Source: Acidimicrobiales bacterium (lineage in GTDB: Bacteria; Actinomycetota; Acidimicrobiia; Acidimicrobiales; Acidimicrobilacustridaceae). From it: a stretch of 50,551 nt of DNA. Location: assembly GCA_025456085.1 (NCBI GenBank), contig JALOLF010000023.1, positions 1 to 50,551 of the forward strand, read 5' to 3'. A program made the position numbers and the translations under genes. Within the stretch, counting starts at the first letter, position 1. The number at the start of each line of letters is the position of its first letter. Below the pieces are notes generated by a model. That model did no database searches. It had not been told where the DNA came from and worked only from the letters and a program-made list of their open reading frames with translations. This document shows positions 25,215 through 34,313 of this stretch, one piece after another.

Positions 25215-26609
25215 GTGATCGACGAATCGGTGGTCAGTCACGTGCTCGGCACGGCGTTGCGCACGGGCGGGGAGTTCGCGGAGGTCTACGCCGAGGACAA
25301 GCGGTCCTCCGGCGCGCTGCTCGACGACGGCAAGGTCGAAGAGCTGACCTCCGGCCGTGACCGCGGTGCCGGCATCCGGGTCGTGGTGGGCGAGACGACG
25401 GGCTTCGCCCACACCGCCGATCTCTCCGAGGCGGGCCTGACCGCCGCCGCCGAGGCGGCGGCCGCGGCGGCACGGGGTGGTGGCGGTGGGGTCCGCACGG
25501 TGGCGCTCACCCGCCGTCAGGTGAGCCGGGGCTACGACATCGAGGTGTTCCCGGACACCGTGGGCAAGGCCGACAAGGTGGCGTTGTTGACGAGGGCCGA
25601 CGAGACCGCCCGGGCCGAGGCCGGCGCCATCACCCAGGTCAGCGCCCGCTACGCCGACAGCCGCAAGCGGATCCTGGTGGCCAACAGCGACGGCGTGCTG
25701 ACCGGCGACGAGATCGTGCGCACCCTGTTCTGGGTGTCCTGCGTCGCCACCGGCGACACCGGCATGCAGACCGGACGCGAGTCGGTCGGCCACACCGTCG
25801 GCTTCGAGCTCTTCGACCGCTACGACGTCGAGGACCTCGCCCGCCGGGCGGCACGGCGGGCCATCACGAAGCTCGAGGCCCGGCCCGCCCCCAGCGGTCA
25901 GATGCCCGTGGTCATCGGCTCCGGCGGTGGGGGCGTGCTGTTCCACGAGGCCTGCGGTCACGGGCTGGAGGCCGATCTCGTGGCCAAGGGCGCCTCGGTC
26001 TTCCGGGACCGCGTCGGCGAGCAGGTGGCCAGCCCGCTCGTCACCCTTGTCGACGACGGCACGATGGCCCGCGAGTGGGGCAACATCGCCGTCGACGACG
26101 AGGGCCACCCGGCCCAGCGCAACGTGCTCATCCAGGACGGGGTGCTCACCGACTACCTGTGGGACCACCTGCGGGCCCGCAAGGAGGGTCGCTCCAGCTC
26201 GGGCAACGGCAGGCGGGAGAGCTACCAGCACCTGCCCATGGTGCGCATGACCAACACCTACCTGCTCGCCGGTGCCGACGACCCCGACGACATCGTCTCC
26301 TCCACCGACCACGGCGTGTTCATCCGCCAGCTCGGCGGCGGTCAGGTCAACACCGCAACCGGCGACTTCGTGTTCGGCATGACCGAGGCGTACCTCATCG
26401 AGGGTGGCCGCGTCACCGAGCCCCTGCGGGAGGGCAACCTCATCGGCAACGGCCCCGAGGTGCTCAACCGCATCGACGCCGTCGGCACGGACTTCGCCAT
26501 GGGCCCGCCGGGCACCTGCGGCAAGGACGGCCAGGGCGTGCCCGTGGGCGACGGCGTCCCGACCCTGCGGGTGACCAGCCTCACCATCGGCGGCACCGCC
26601 GCGTCGTGA
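25215..26609 (+). CDS. tldD: TldD metalloprotease subunit
   Basis: 464 aa, the normal TldD size. The zinc motif HEACGHGLEAD (HExxxH) lies at about 245-250 in GGGVLFHEACGHGLEADLV. N-terminal RSSGALLDDGKVEELTSGR and C-terminal AYLIEGGRVTEPLREGNLIG are also family-typical. TldD and TldE form a heteromeric protease that degrades unfolded short peptides and, in some bacteria, trims modified peptides such as microcins. GTG 25215 has a GGAGAGGGA ribosome-binding site. It is first in a three-gene operon with two tldE paralogues; the stop overlaps the next ATG by one nt (TGATG). Confidence 0.95.
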   Translation: MIDESVVSHVLGTALRTGGEFAEVYAEDKRSSGALLDDGKVEELTSGRDRGAGIRVVVGETTGFAHTADLSEAGLTAAAEAAAAAARGGGGGVRTVALTRRQVSRGYDIEVFPDTVGKADKVALLTRADETARAEAGAITQVSARYADSRKRILVANSDGVLTGDEIVRTLFWVSCVATGDTGMQTGRESVGHTVGFELFDRYDVEDLARRAARRAITKLEARPAPSGQMPVVIGSGGGGVLFHEACGHGLEADLVAKGASVFRDRVGEQVASPLVTLVDDGTMAREWGNIAVDDEGHPAQRNVLIQDGVLTDYLWDHLRARKEGRSSSGNGRRESYQHLPMVRMTNTYLLAGADDPDDIVSSTDHGVFIRQLGGGQVNTATGDFVFGMTEAYLIEGGRVTEPLREGNLIGNGPEVLNRIDAVGTDFAMGPPGTCGKDGQGVPVGDGVPTLRVTSLTIGGTAAS

Positions 26610-27955
26610 TGCTCGACGAACTGCTGGCGGTCGGCGACCGCCTCGTGGCCCGGGCCCACCCCGGCGAACAGGTCGAGGTGGTCGTCACCTCCGAGCGCAA
26701 CACCGAGATCAAGGCCTACGAGGGCGAGATCGAGTCCCTGGCCTCGGCGGAGTCGCAGGGCGTGGGGGTGCGCGTCGTGCGCGACGGGCGCCAGGGCTTC
26801 GCCTACGCCGGCACGCTCGACGAGGGTGCGGTCGCCGAGGTGCTCGACGAGGCCCGCGACAACATGGCCTTCGGCACCGTCGACGAGTACCAGGCCCTCG
26901 CCGAGCCCGACGGCGTGCCCACCCCCGAGCTCGCGTTGTTCCGCCCGGCGCTGCTCGAGCACCCCACGGCGGCCAAGGTCGACCTGGCCCTCGAGCTCGA
27001 GCGGGCCATCCGGGCCGCCGATCGGCGCATCGTCGGGGTGGAGTCGGCCGAGTACTGGGACGGGGTGTTCCGCAGCGCCATCGTGTCCACCACGGGCGTC
27101 CGCAACGCCGGTGAGGAGACGGCGGCCTACCTGTCGGTGTGGGCGCTGGCCGAACAGGACGACGAGACGCAGACCGGTTTCGGCTTCTCCACGGGCCGGG
27201 AGCCGGGCGAGCTCGATCCCGCCCGGGCCGCGGCCGACGCGGCCCGGCGCGCCACGCGGCTGCTGGGGGCGACCAAGCCGCCGAGCGAGCGCGCCACGGT
27301 GGTGCTCGACCCGTGGGTGACGGCCCAGCTCCTCGGCATCCTGGGCTGGACGCTCAACGGCGAGTCGGTGCTCAAGGGCCGGTCGCTGTTCGCGGACCGC
27401 CTCGGCGACGACATCGCCTCGCAGCTCGTCACCCTGGTCGACGACCCCACCGACGCCCGGGCGTTCACGGCCACCGACACCGACGGCGAGGGGCTCGCCT
27501 GCCGTCGCAACGTGCTGGTCGCCGACGGGGTCCTGCAGCAGTTCGTGCACAACGCTTACACCGCCCGTCGGGCGGGGACGGTCTCCACCGGGTCGGCGGT
27601 TCGGGAGAGCTTCCGGTCGTTGCCCGGGGTCGGCACGCAGGCACTCGTGTTGACACCGGGCACGGCCGGCCAGCCGGAGCTGGTCGCCGCCGTGGGCGAC
27701 GGCATCCTGGTGCAGGACGTCGCCGGGCTGCACTCGGGGGTCAACCCGGTCAGCGGCGACTTCTCCACCGGCGCCGAGGGGCTGCGCATCCGCGGCGGGG
27801 CCCTGGCCGAGCCGCTGCGGGAGTTCACGATCGGCTCCACCCTGCAGCGGCTGCTGCGCGACGTGTCCGCGGTGGGGGCCGACCTGGAGTGGTTCCCGAT
27901 GAGCGCGGCCGGTGTGAGCCTCGTCATCCCCGACGTCACCGTGTCGGGCACGTGA
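26609..27955 (+). CDS. pmbA: TldE/PmbA family protein, copy 1
   Basis: 448 aa with the PmbA fold and no HExxxH motif, as expected for the non-catalytic partner of TldD. Landmarks are EIKAYEGEIESLASAESQGV near the N-terminus, ARDNMAFGTVDEYQALAEPD and the C-terminal FTIGSTLQRLLRDVSAVGAD. It starts inside the tldD stop and overlaps the next tldE copy by four nt (GTGA), so the three genes are made in one coupled unit. PmbA helps TldD admit peptides in the heterodimer. GTG 26606 is an alternative start three nt earlier. Confidence 0.94.
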   Translation: MLDELLAVGDRLVARAHPGEQVEVVVTSERNTEIKAYEGEIESLASAESQGVGVRVVRDGRQGFAYAGTLDEGAVAEVLDEARDNMAFGTVDEYQALAEPDGVPTPELALFRPALLEHPTAAKVDLALELERAIRAADRRIVGVESAEYWDGVFRSAIVSTTGVRNAGEETAAYLSVWALAEQDDETQTGFGFSTGREPGELDPARAAADAARRATRLLGATKPPSERATVVLDPWVTAQLLGILGWTLNGESVLKGRSLFADRLGDDIASQLVTLVDDPTDARAFTATDTDGEGLACRRNVLVADGVLQQFVHNAYTARRAGTVSTGSAVRESFRSLPGVGTQALVLTPGTAGQPELVAAVGDGILVQDVAGLHSGVNPVSGDFSTGAEGLRIRGGALAEPLREFTIGSTLQRLLRDVSAVGADLEWFPMSAAGVSLVIPDVTVSGT

Positions 27956-29325
27956 GCGCGACGACGCCCCCGTCCGTCGGCGACACCGCAGGCCTGCTGA
28001 CGCTGGCCGAGACGGTGCTCGCCCAGACCCTCCCCGGGGAGCACCTCGAGGTCTTCGTGGGCCGGGGCCGGTCCACCTCGGTGCGGGTGTACGGGGGCGA
28101 GGTCGAGTCGCTCACCTCGTCCTCGGCGTCGGGTGTGGGCATCCGCGTCGTCACCGACCGACGCCAGGGCTTCGCCTGGGCGGGCACGTTGGAGCCCGAC
28201 ATCGTGCGTGACGTGCTCGACGACGCCCGTGACAACGCGCGCTTCGGTGAGCCCGACGAGTTCCAGGGCCTCGCCGAGCCCGACGGCGTCGAGGCCGTCG
28301 ACCAGGACCTGTGGCACGACGCCGTGCTGTCGCTGCCCGTGGCCGACAAGATCGACCTGGCCCTCCGCCTGGAACAGGCCACCCTGTCGCGGGACCCGCG
28401 CATCCGCCGGGTGCGCAACGCCGTCTACGGCGACGGCAGCGGTGAGGCGGCCATCGCCTCCACGACGGGCATCCGGGCCTCGTGGCGCAGCACGTCGAGC
28501 CGCCTGGCGGTGTCGGCCATCGCCGAGGACGGCGACGAGACCTACGTGGGAGCGTTCGGGGATGCCGGTCGTGACCACCTCGAGCTCGACCTGGAGGACG
28601 TGGCCGACCAGGCCTCGGCCCGCGCCGTGCGGCTCTTCGGGGCCCGCGCCGTGCCCTCCCAGCGCCTCAGCGTGGTGCTCGAGCCCCGCATGGCGGCCAC
28701 CGTGCTCGGCATCGCGGCAGGGATGCTGTCGGGGGAACGGGTGCTCAAGGGCCGGTCGCCGTTCGCCGACCGGCGGGGCGAGCAGATCGCGGCGCCGGCC
28801 GTCACCCTGGTGGACGATCCCACCGACAGCCGCTCCTACGGTGCCGACACCTTCGACGGCGAGGGACTGGCCTGTCGCCGCAACGAGCTGATCGTGGACG
28901 GCGTGCTGCGCGGCTTCCTGCACAACAGCTACACGGGAAGGCGTTCCGGCGCGGGGTCCACGGGATCCGCCGTGCGGGGCTTCCGCTCCACGCCCGGTGT
29001 GGGGCACCTGGCGCTGGCGCTGACACCGGGCGACCGCGCCGTGGACGAGCTCGTGGCCGGCGTGGACCGCGGCGTGCTGGTGCAGTCCATGACGGGTCTG
29101 CACTCGGGGGTGAACGCCGTCAGCGGCGACTTCTCGGTGGGCATCGAAGGGGTGATGATCCGCGACGGCGTGCTGGGCGAACCGGTGCGTGAGGTCACCA
29201 TCGGGTCCACGTTGCAGCGCCTCCTGCTCGACGTGGTGGCCGTGGGAGCGGACCTGGAGTGGCTGCCGGGTGGTTCGGCGAGCAGCACCCTGGTGATCGG
29301 TGACGTGTCGCTCGGCGGCACCTGA
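27952..29325 (+). CDS. TldE/PmbA family protein, copy 2 (tandem paralogue)
   Basis: 457 aa, clearly related to the preceding gene: GTLEPDIVRDVLDDARDN and FQGLAEPDGV match copy 1, as do GLHSGVNAVSGDFSVGIEG and VTIGSTLQRLLLDVVAVGAD. No metal motif is present. GTG 27952 sits across the copy 1 stop (GTGA). Many bacteria carry one tldD and one tldE, so a second tldE in the same operon may provide an alternative partner for TldD or a third subunit. Which of these applies cannot be told from sequence. Confidence 0.92.
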   Translation: MSATTPPSVGDTAGLLTLAETVLAQTLPGEHLEVFVGRGRSTSVRVYGGEVESLTSSSASGVGIRVVTDRRQGFAWAGTLEPDIVRDVLDDARDNARFGEPDEFQGLAEPDGVEAVDQDLWHDAVLSLPVADKIDLALRLEQATLSRDPRIRRVRNAVYGDGSGEAAIASTTGIRASWRSTSSRLAVSAIAEDGDETYVGAFGDAGRDHLELDLEDVADQASARAVRLFGARAVPSQRLSVVLEPRMAATVLGIAAGMLSGERVLKGRSPFADRRGEQIAAPAVTLVDDPTDSRSYGADTFDGEGLACRRNELIVDGVLRGFLHNSYTGRRSGAGSTGSAVRGFRSTPGVGHLALALTPGDRAVDELVAGVDRGVLVQSMTGLHSGVNAVSGDFSVGIEGVMIRDGVLGEPVREVTIGSTLQRLLLDVVAVGADLEWLPGGSASSTLVIGDVSLGGT

Positions 29326-29332
29326 GCGCGCG

Positions 29333-30400
29333 CTACATGGCGCCGGTCCACACCAGCCCGGCGGCGAGCACACCCACGGCGATGCGGTACCAGCCGAACA
29401 CGGCGAGGCTGTGATGCTGCAGGTAGGCGACCATCCACTTCACCGCGACGGCCGCGGACACGAAGGCGGCGGCGAGGCCCAGCAGCGGATCGACCCACCC
29501 GTAGGCCTCGATCATCGTGGCGCCGTTGGTGACGGTCTCGTAGGCGGTGGCCGCCCCCAGGGTGACCAGGCCGAGCAGGAAGCTGAACTCCACCGCCGCG
29601 GGCAGGCTCAGCCCCACGGCCAGGGCGGCCAGGATCGTCACCAGGCTGCGGCTCGTGCCCGGCCACATGGCCAGGCACTGCGCGACGCCGATGAGCAGCC
29701 CCTGGCGCATCGTGATGGCCTCCAGGGCGACGCCGCCGCCCCGGTGGACCCAGCGGCGGTCGACCAGGAGCACCACCACGCCCCAGGCGATCCACGCCGC
29801 GATGACCTGCCACGTGCCGAGCAGGGCGTCCTTGATCAGCGACTCGAAGGCGACCCCGATGACGGCCGCCGGGAGGAACGCCACCACCAGGCCGAGCAGA
29901 ACGGTGCGTCCGGCCTCGTCGCGGCCGACCATCCCCTCGAGGATGGAGCGCACCCGACCCGAGTAGAGCAGCAGCACGGCCAGGATGGCGCCGGCCTGGA
30001 TGGCGATGGCGTAGGACTTCGCCACGTCCTCTGTCCCCGGGTCCCCGCCGATGTCGAGGAGGCGCTCGGCGACGAGCAGATGGCCCGTCGAGCTGACCGG
30101 CAGGAACTCCGTGACACCCTCCACGACGCCGAGCAGGATCGCCTTGCCGGCGGTCATCTCCTGGCCGGCGCGTTCGAGGTCCTCGGGGGTGGGTTCGTCG
30201 GTCGTGGCCACCGCTGCCGCGGCCTGCGCCGCCCGTTCGTCGTCGGTGCGGCCCTCGGCCCCGGGCGCGCCGAGGGCCAGGGCGAGCGCGGCGACCGCCA
30301 GCAGGAGCACGGCGAGGGCGGCGCGGCGCACCCGTCGGGGCGAGCGGTGGGCCAGGGGCCGGTGGGCGGGGGTGGGCGTGGGCGTGGGGTCGTCGGGCAC
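29333..30400 (-). CDS. uppP: Undecaprenyl-diphosphatase (BacA/UppP) with N-terminal extension
   Basis: 355 aa against the usual 270 or so. It dephosphorylates undecaprenyl diphosphate so the lipid carrier can be reused for peptidoglycan and other glycans. The active-site motifs are GVVEGVTEFLPVSSTGHLLV and MWPGTSRSLVTI. The canonical protein begins near residue 82. Ahead of it is a Pro/Thr-rich stretch, an extra hydrophobic segment (about 27-45) and a hydrophilic linker. TAGCGT (30415-30410) nine nt before GTG 30400 supports the long form. The function fits the envelope genes elsewhere in the window. Confidence 0.93.
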   Translation of the reverse strand: MPDDPTPTPTPAHRPLAHRSPRRVRRAALAVLLLAVAALALALGAPGAEGRTDDERAAQAAAAVATTDEPTPEDLERAGQEMTAGKAILLGVVEGVTEFLPVSSTGHLLVAERLLDIGGDPGTEDVAKSYAIAIQAGAILAVLLLYSGRVRSILEGMVGRDEAGRTVLLGLVVAFLPAAVIGVAFESLIKDALLGTWQVIAAWIAWGVVVLLVDRRWVHRGGGVALEAITMRQGLLIGVAQCLAMWPGTSRSLVTILAALAVGLSLPAAVEFSFLLGLVTLGAATAYETVTNGATMIEAYGWVDPLLGLAAAFVSAAVAVKWMVAYLQHHSLAVFGWYRIAVGVLAAGLVWTGAM

Positions 30401-30412
30401 CGGGCGCCGACG

Positions 30413-30922
30413 CTAGCCGCCCCCGCGGAGCTGGCGGAGGCGCTCCGCCAACCCGTCGTTCATGGCCGCCACCCTGGCCTCGAGCGCGGCGCGGTGGCGC
30501 TCGAGGGCCTCGGCCAGGTCGGCGTCGACGAGCGACAGCATGCGCACGGCCAGCAGGCCCGCGTTGCGGGCGTCGTCGATGCCCACCGTGGCCACCGGGA
30601 TGCCCGAGGGCATCTGCACGATGGACAGCAGGGAGTCGACGCCGTCGAGGTGGGGTCGGCCCACCGGGACCCCGATGACGGGCAGCGTGGTGGCCGAGGC
30701 GAGCATCCCGGGCAGGTGGGCGGCGCCGCCGGCCCCCGCGATGATCACGGTGTAGCCGGCGTCGCGGGCGTCGCGGGCGAAGGCCAACATGGCGTGGGGT
30801 GTGCGGTGGGCGGACACCACCCGCACCTCGTGGTCCACGCCGAACTCCTCGAGCACGTCCACCGCCCCGACCATCACGTCGAGGTCGCTGCTCGAGCCCA
30901 TCACCACCGCGACGCGGCTCAC
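30413..30922 (-). CDS. purE: N5-carboxyaminoimidazole ribonucleotide mutase
   Basis: 169 aa, class I PurE size. It converts N5-CAIR to CAIR in purine synthesis. [19 protein letters not shown] (His of the active site), [16 protein letters not shown] and LPVIGVPVG are all present. The GTG start overlaps the purK stop by four nt, the normal purK-purE coupling. The extra C-terminal 20 residues are Arg-rich. The stop codon is part of the likely -10 of the following uppP gene. Confidence 0.95.
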   Translation of the reverse strand: MSRVAVVMGSSSDLDVMVGAVDVLEEFGVDHEVRVVSAHRTPHAMLAFARDARDAGYTVIIAGAGGAAHLPGMLASATTLPVIGVPVGRPHLDGVDSLLSIVQMPSGIPVATVGIDDARNAGLLAVRMLSLVDADLAEALERHRAALEARVAAMNDGLAERLRQLRGGG

Positions 30923-32145
30923 GCCACGGCCTCGGTCAGCTCCCCGACGCCGCCCCGACGCGACGAGCCGCCGGCCGCCCGGGTCGCGGCCGAGCGCGGG
31001 CGGCGCCGGGCCGGTCGGGGCGCCGGGGCCAGGAGCCGTTCCGCGGCCCGCAGGGCCCGATCCAGGGCGACCCGCCAGTCCTCGTCACATACGTTCACGT
31101 GGCCGATCTTGCGGCCCGGACGGGACTGCTTGTCGTAGAGGTGGACCCGCACCGAGGGGTCGGCGAGGGCGTCGGGCAGGGCGCCGACCGGGTCGATCGG
31201 ATCGTCGGGCGCCAGCAGGTTGACCATCGCGCCGGGGGAGCGCAGCGCGGGGCTGCCGAGGGGCAGGTCGAGCACCGCGCGCAGGTGGTTCTCGAACTGG
31301 GACGTGACCGAGGCGTCGATGGTGACGTGACCGCTGTTGTGCGGCCGGGGGGCCAGCTCGTTGACGACCAGTCCCAGGGGGGTGGCGAAGATCTCCACGG
31401 CCAGCACGCCGACGGCGTCGACCGCCTCGGCCGCGGCGACGGCGAGCTCCTGGGCCCCACGGGCCAGCGCCGGGTCGATGGGCGCCGGTGCCACCACCAC
31501 CCGACACACGCCCGCCTGCTGGACGGTCTCCACGGTGGGGTAGACGACGTGGTCGCCGCTCGCACGACGCGCGACGAGCACCGCCAGCTCCCGCTCGATC
31601 ACCTGCAGCTCCTCGACGAGCAGGGTCCCCCGTCCCTCGAGCTGGTGGCAGACCTCGATGGCCTCGGGCAGGTCGTCGACGATCCATACGCCGCGTCCGT
31701 CGTAGCCGCCCCGCGGCGTCTTGAGCACGACGGGCCAGCCGTGGTCCGCCGCGAAGGCCGCCACGTCCGAGGGCCCCGACACGGCGGCGAAGGCCGGGAC
31801 CGGCAGGCCGGCTTCGCGCAGGTGGGCGCGCTGGACGAGCTTGTCGGCCGCGAGGCGCAGGGAGCTCGAGCCGGGCAGCACCGTGTGGCCCGCCCGCTCG
31901 AGCGCCTCGACCACGGTCGGGTCGACGTTCTCGTGGTCGAAGGTGACCACGTCGCAGTCCCGGGCCCAGCGCTCGAGGCGGATCGCGTCGTTGCAGTCGC
32001 CGATGGTCACGTCGGTGCACGCGCTGCGTGCCGACTCGTCGCTCGGCGCCGCGAACACCCGCACCTCGAGGCCGGCCGGGCTGGCGGCCTGGCACGTCAT
32101 CCGGGCGAGCTGTCCGCCGCCCACGATCCCGACCACTCGTCCCAT
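30919..32145 (-). CDS. purK: N5-carboxyaminoimidazole ribonucleotide synthase
   Basis: 408 aa. An ATP-grasp enzyme that makes N5-CAIR from AIR, bicarbonate and ATP. The N-terminal [16 protein letters not shown], the glycine-rich [14 protein letters not shown] and [17 protein letters not shown] are characteristic. The last 40 residues are Arg/Ala-rich and look like a disordered tail beyond the domain. The ATG has an AGGAGGGA ribosome-binding site and a well-formed promoter, TTGCAG (32200-32195), 17 bp, TATCCT (32177-32172), so purK-purE is a separate transcription unit. Confidence 0.95.
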   Translation of the reverse strand: MGRVVGIVGGGQLARMTCQAASPAGLEVRVFAAPSDESARSACTDVTIGDCNDAIRLERWARDCDVVTFDHENVDPTVVEALERAGHTVLPGSSSLRLAADKLVQRAHLREAGLPVPAFAAVSGPSDVAAFAADHGWPVVLKTPRGGYDGRGVWIVDDLPEAIEVCHQLEGRGTLLVEELQVIERELAVLVARRASGDHVVYPTVETVQQAGVCRVVVAPAPIDPALARGAQELAVAAAEAVDAVGVLAVEIFATPLGLVVNELAPRPHNSGHVTIDASVTSQFENHLRAVLDLPLGSPALRSPGAMVNLLAPDDPIDPVGALPDALADPSVRVHLYDKQSRPGRKIGHVNVCDEDWRVALDRALRAAERLLAPAPRPARRRPRSAATRAAGGSSRRGGVGELTEAVA

Positions 32146-32171
32146 GTCCGGCTCCCTCCTGGTTGAGCAGA

Positions 32172-32200
32172 AGGATAATGCCGGAAAAACGATTCTGCAA
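32172..32200 (-). promoter_or_regulatory. purK promoter (-35 TTGCAG, -10 TATCCT)
   Basis: On the minus strand TTGCAG (32200-32195) and TATCCT (32177-32172) are separated by 17 bp, with an A/T-rich spacer unusual for this window. Predicted transcription begins near 32165. Confidence 0.6.
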
Positions 32201-32211
32201 ACACCGGGGAC

Positions 32212-33432
32212 TCAGGTCGTGGGCGTGCCGTCGAAGGTGCCCAGGAGGTGCAGTGCCTCGGTCGTGCGGCGGTAGGACTCGGGGTACCGGCTGCCCGACG
32301 CGAGGGCGATCCTCGATCCGGGGTGCTCGACCCAGGTCGGGGTGTAGCGCACGGCCGTCACGGCGAAGCTGCCGTCGGGTTGCTCAGTGACCTCGAACTG
32401 CAGGAGCACCCCGTCCTGGGTCGGCGGGCGCTCCGTCTGGTTCGACAGGAAGTTGCCCATGCCGTAGGCGACGTACTTCCCGTCGATGCGGTCGATCGGT
32501 TGGACCACGTGGACGTGCGTGCCCAGGATGAGGTCCACGTCGGGCGAGCCGAGCAGGCGCGCCGCCAGGGCCTGCTGGTCCGCCGTCGGCGCGGCCTGGT
32601 ACTCCGCACCCCACTGGAGGCTCACCACCACGAACGCCGTGCCCCGGTCCCGCAGCGCGGCGGCGTCGGTCAGGATGGTCTCGGCATCGATGAGGTTGGC
32701 CAGCCACGGCGCATCTGCCGGCAGCGGGATGCCGTTGAAGCCGTAGGCGTACGACAGGTGCCCGACCGCGACGCCGCCCACGTCGTAGATCGGCGGACGG
32801 TCCCGCTCCTGCTGGCTGCGGGCGGTCCCGACGTGGCCCAGGCCGGCGGCGTCGAACACGTCGAGGGTGGCGGTCACCCCGGCGCGACCCCGGTCCAGCG
32901 CGTGGTTCGACGCCGTGGAGCACCCGTCGTACCCCGCGTCGGCCAGGTCGGCCGCGATCTCGGTCGGCGCGTTGAAGACCGGATAGCCCGACAGCGCGGT
33001 GTTGTCGGCCGAGACGGGGGTCTCCTGGTGGCACAGCGCCAGGTCGGCGGCCGAGACGAGCGGCGCCACCTCGGCGAACACGGGGTCGAAGTCGTACCGG
33101 GATCCACCGCCGTGGGCCAGCGCATCCTGCTGCGTCGTGGTGTGCAGGAGGATGTCACCCGAGGCGGCGAGGGTGAACCGACGCGGCTCGAACACGGTCG
33201 TGGTCGTGGTGGTGCTGCTCGTGGTGGTGCTGCTCGTGGTGCTGGTGGCCGTGGAGGTGCCGGCCCCTCGGGTGGGGGACGGGGCGACCGACGCCGGGAG
33301 GGTCTGCTCGCCGCCCTCGTCGGCGCTGCCGCAGGCGGCGAGCAGGCCGGTGACCGCCAGGGCGGCGACGACGGTCCGGCCTCCCCGGCCGCCGCCCCGT
33401 CGCGCACGGCGGGCGCTGACGACGTCGAGCAT
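32212..33432 (-). CDS. CapA/PGA_cap-family lipoprotein (metallophosphatase-like)
   Basis: 406 aa. Residues 1-34 are a lipoprotein signal with lipobox LLAAC (Cys34). A Ser/Thr-only linker follows (to about 80). The PGA_cap domain has TLAASGDILLHTTT, ALCHQETPVSADN, TASNHALDRGRAGV, VVSLQWGAEY and LGTHVHVVQPID, with Asp/Glu/His residues of a calcineurin-like site. In CapA-type proteins this domain is linked to poly-gamma-glutamate or other polymer export; the substrate here is unknown. TACCGT (33444-33439) six nt before ATG 33432 suggests a leaderless mRNA. Confidence 0.88.
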   Translation of the reverse strand: MLDVVSARRARRGGGRGGRTVVAALAVTGLLAACGSADEGGEQTLPASVAPSPTRGAGTSTATSTTSSTTTSSTTTTTTVFEPRRFTLAASGDILLHTTTQQDALAHGGGSRYDFDPVFAEVAPLVSAADLALCHQETPVSADNTALSGYPVFNAPTEIAADLADAGYDGCSTASNHALDRGRAGVTATLDVFDAAGLGHVGTARSQQERDRPPIYDVGGVAVGHLSYAYGFNGIPLPADAPWLANLIDAETILTDAAALRDRGTAFVVVSLQWGAEYQAAPTADQQALAARLLGSPDVDLILGTHVHVVQPIDRIDGKYVAYGMGNFLSNQTERPPTQDGVLLQFEVTEQPDGSFAVTAVRYTPTWVEHPGSRIALASGSRYPESYRRTTEALHLLGTFDGTPTT

Positions 33433-33438
33433 CGCCCC

Positions 33439-33444
33439 ACGGTA
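33439..33444 (-). promoter_or_regulatory. -10 element (TACCGT), leaderless start at 33432
   Basis: Minus-strand TACCGT is six nt before ATG 33432; no ribosome-binding site is seen. Confidence 0.5.
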
Positions 33445-33486
33445 GAGGACCTCCCGGGTCCGACGAGCGCGCCGGTGGAGGCCGGT

Positions 33487-34209
33487 TCAGGGCTCGGAGC
33501 GCACGGTGAGCACCACCGAACCGGCCAGCAGCGCGCCGGTTGTGGCGGGCAGGTCCTCGTCGGGGACCGCCAGGGTGACCACACCGTCGCCCACCTCGAC
33601 GACCAGGGCCCGCGCCGCGACCTGTTCGGCCGCCGGTCCGGTGGCGGGATCGGTGAGCGCGTCCAGGCCGCCGGCGCTCCAGGGTGCCCGGGTGGCCCAC
33701 ACGTCGACCGGCTGACCCGGCTCGACCGAGGGGGCGCTGTCGGCCAGGGGGACCGCCACCGCCGCGTGGCCACGAGGCAGCAGCGCGGCCACGCCGGTCA
33801 GGCCGGTGGGCGCGAGACGGGCCTGGACCACGACCTCGCCGGCCAACACGAGATCGGCCACCACCCGACCGACGGCCTCGTCCGGATCGGTGACCGGCTC
33901 GCCGCCCGTGGGGACGACGGCTCCCTCGGGGGCGGGGCGCAGGTCCGCCGGTGCGACCCGGGTGCCCGGTGCCAGGTCGCGGGTGGCGATCAGGGCCGGG
34001 CCGACCGAGGCCGGCGCTGGGGAGTCGAGCACCCCGGCGAGGTGCTCGGTGGCGAGGCCGCAGCCGGCGGCGAGCAGGGCGACGGCCGACCACCGCAGCA
34101 CGGCGTGGTGGCGCCAGCGCCACCACCAGCTCAGCGCACGACGCCGGACGGGGACGGCACGCACCCGTGCCGATGTCGGGGTGGGTGGGAGCGGGCGAGC
34201 TCCGTGCAC
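33487..34209 (-). CDS. SAF-domain protein, CpaB-like
   Basis: 240 aa. Arg-rich N-terminus, one membrane segment (about 36-55, VLRWSAVALLAAGCGLATEH) and an extracytoplasmic SAF domain (ALIATRDLAPGTRVAPADLR). A second beta region (VAVPLADSAPSVEPGQPVDV) follows, as in CpaB/RcpC proteins of Flp pili. No other pilus genes are near, so pilus assembly is uncertain. GTG 34209 was chosen for GGAGGAAG just upstream. AGCGTA/TACGCT at 34274-34269 is a possible -10. Confidence 0.75.
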   Translation of the reverse strand: MHGARPLPPTPTSARVRAVPVRRRALSWWWRWRHHAVLRWSAVALLAAGCGLATEHLAGVLDSPAPASVGPALIATRDLAPGTRVAPADLRPAPEGAVVPTGGEPVTDPDEAVGRVVADLVLAGEVVVQARLAPTGLTGVAALLPRGHAAVAVPLADSAPSVEPGQPVDVWATRAPWSAGGLDALTDPATGPAAEQVAARALVVEVGDGVVTLAVPDEDLPATTGALLAGSVVLTVRSEP

Positions 34210-34313
34210 GTGCTTCCTCCTCGCGGGCGTGGCGACGCCGGTCGGGATGTGGAGGGGGAAGCGTCGGCAGCGTAGCGGAGCCGCAGGCGTGCTTCGAGAG
34301 GTCGACGGTGGTG

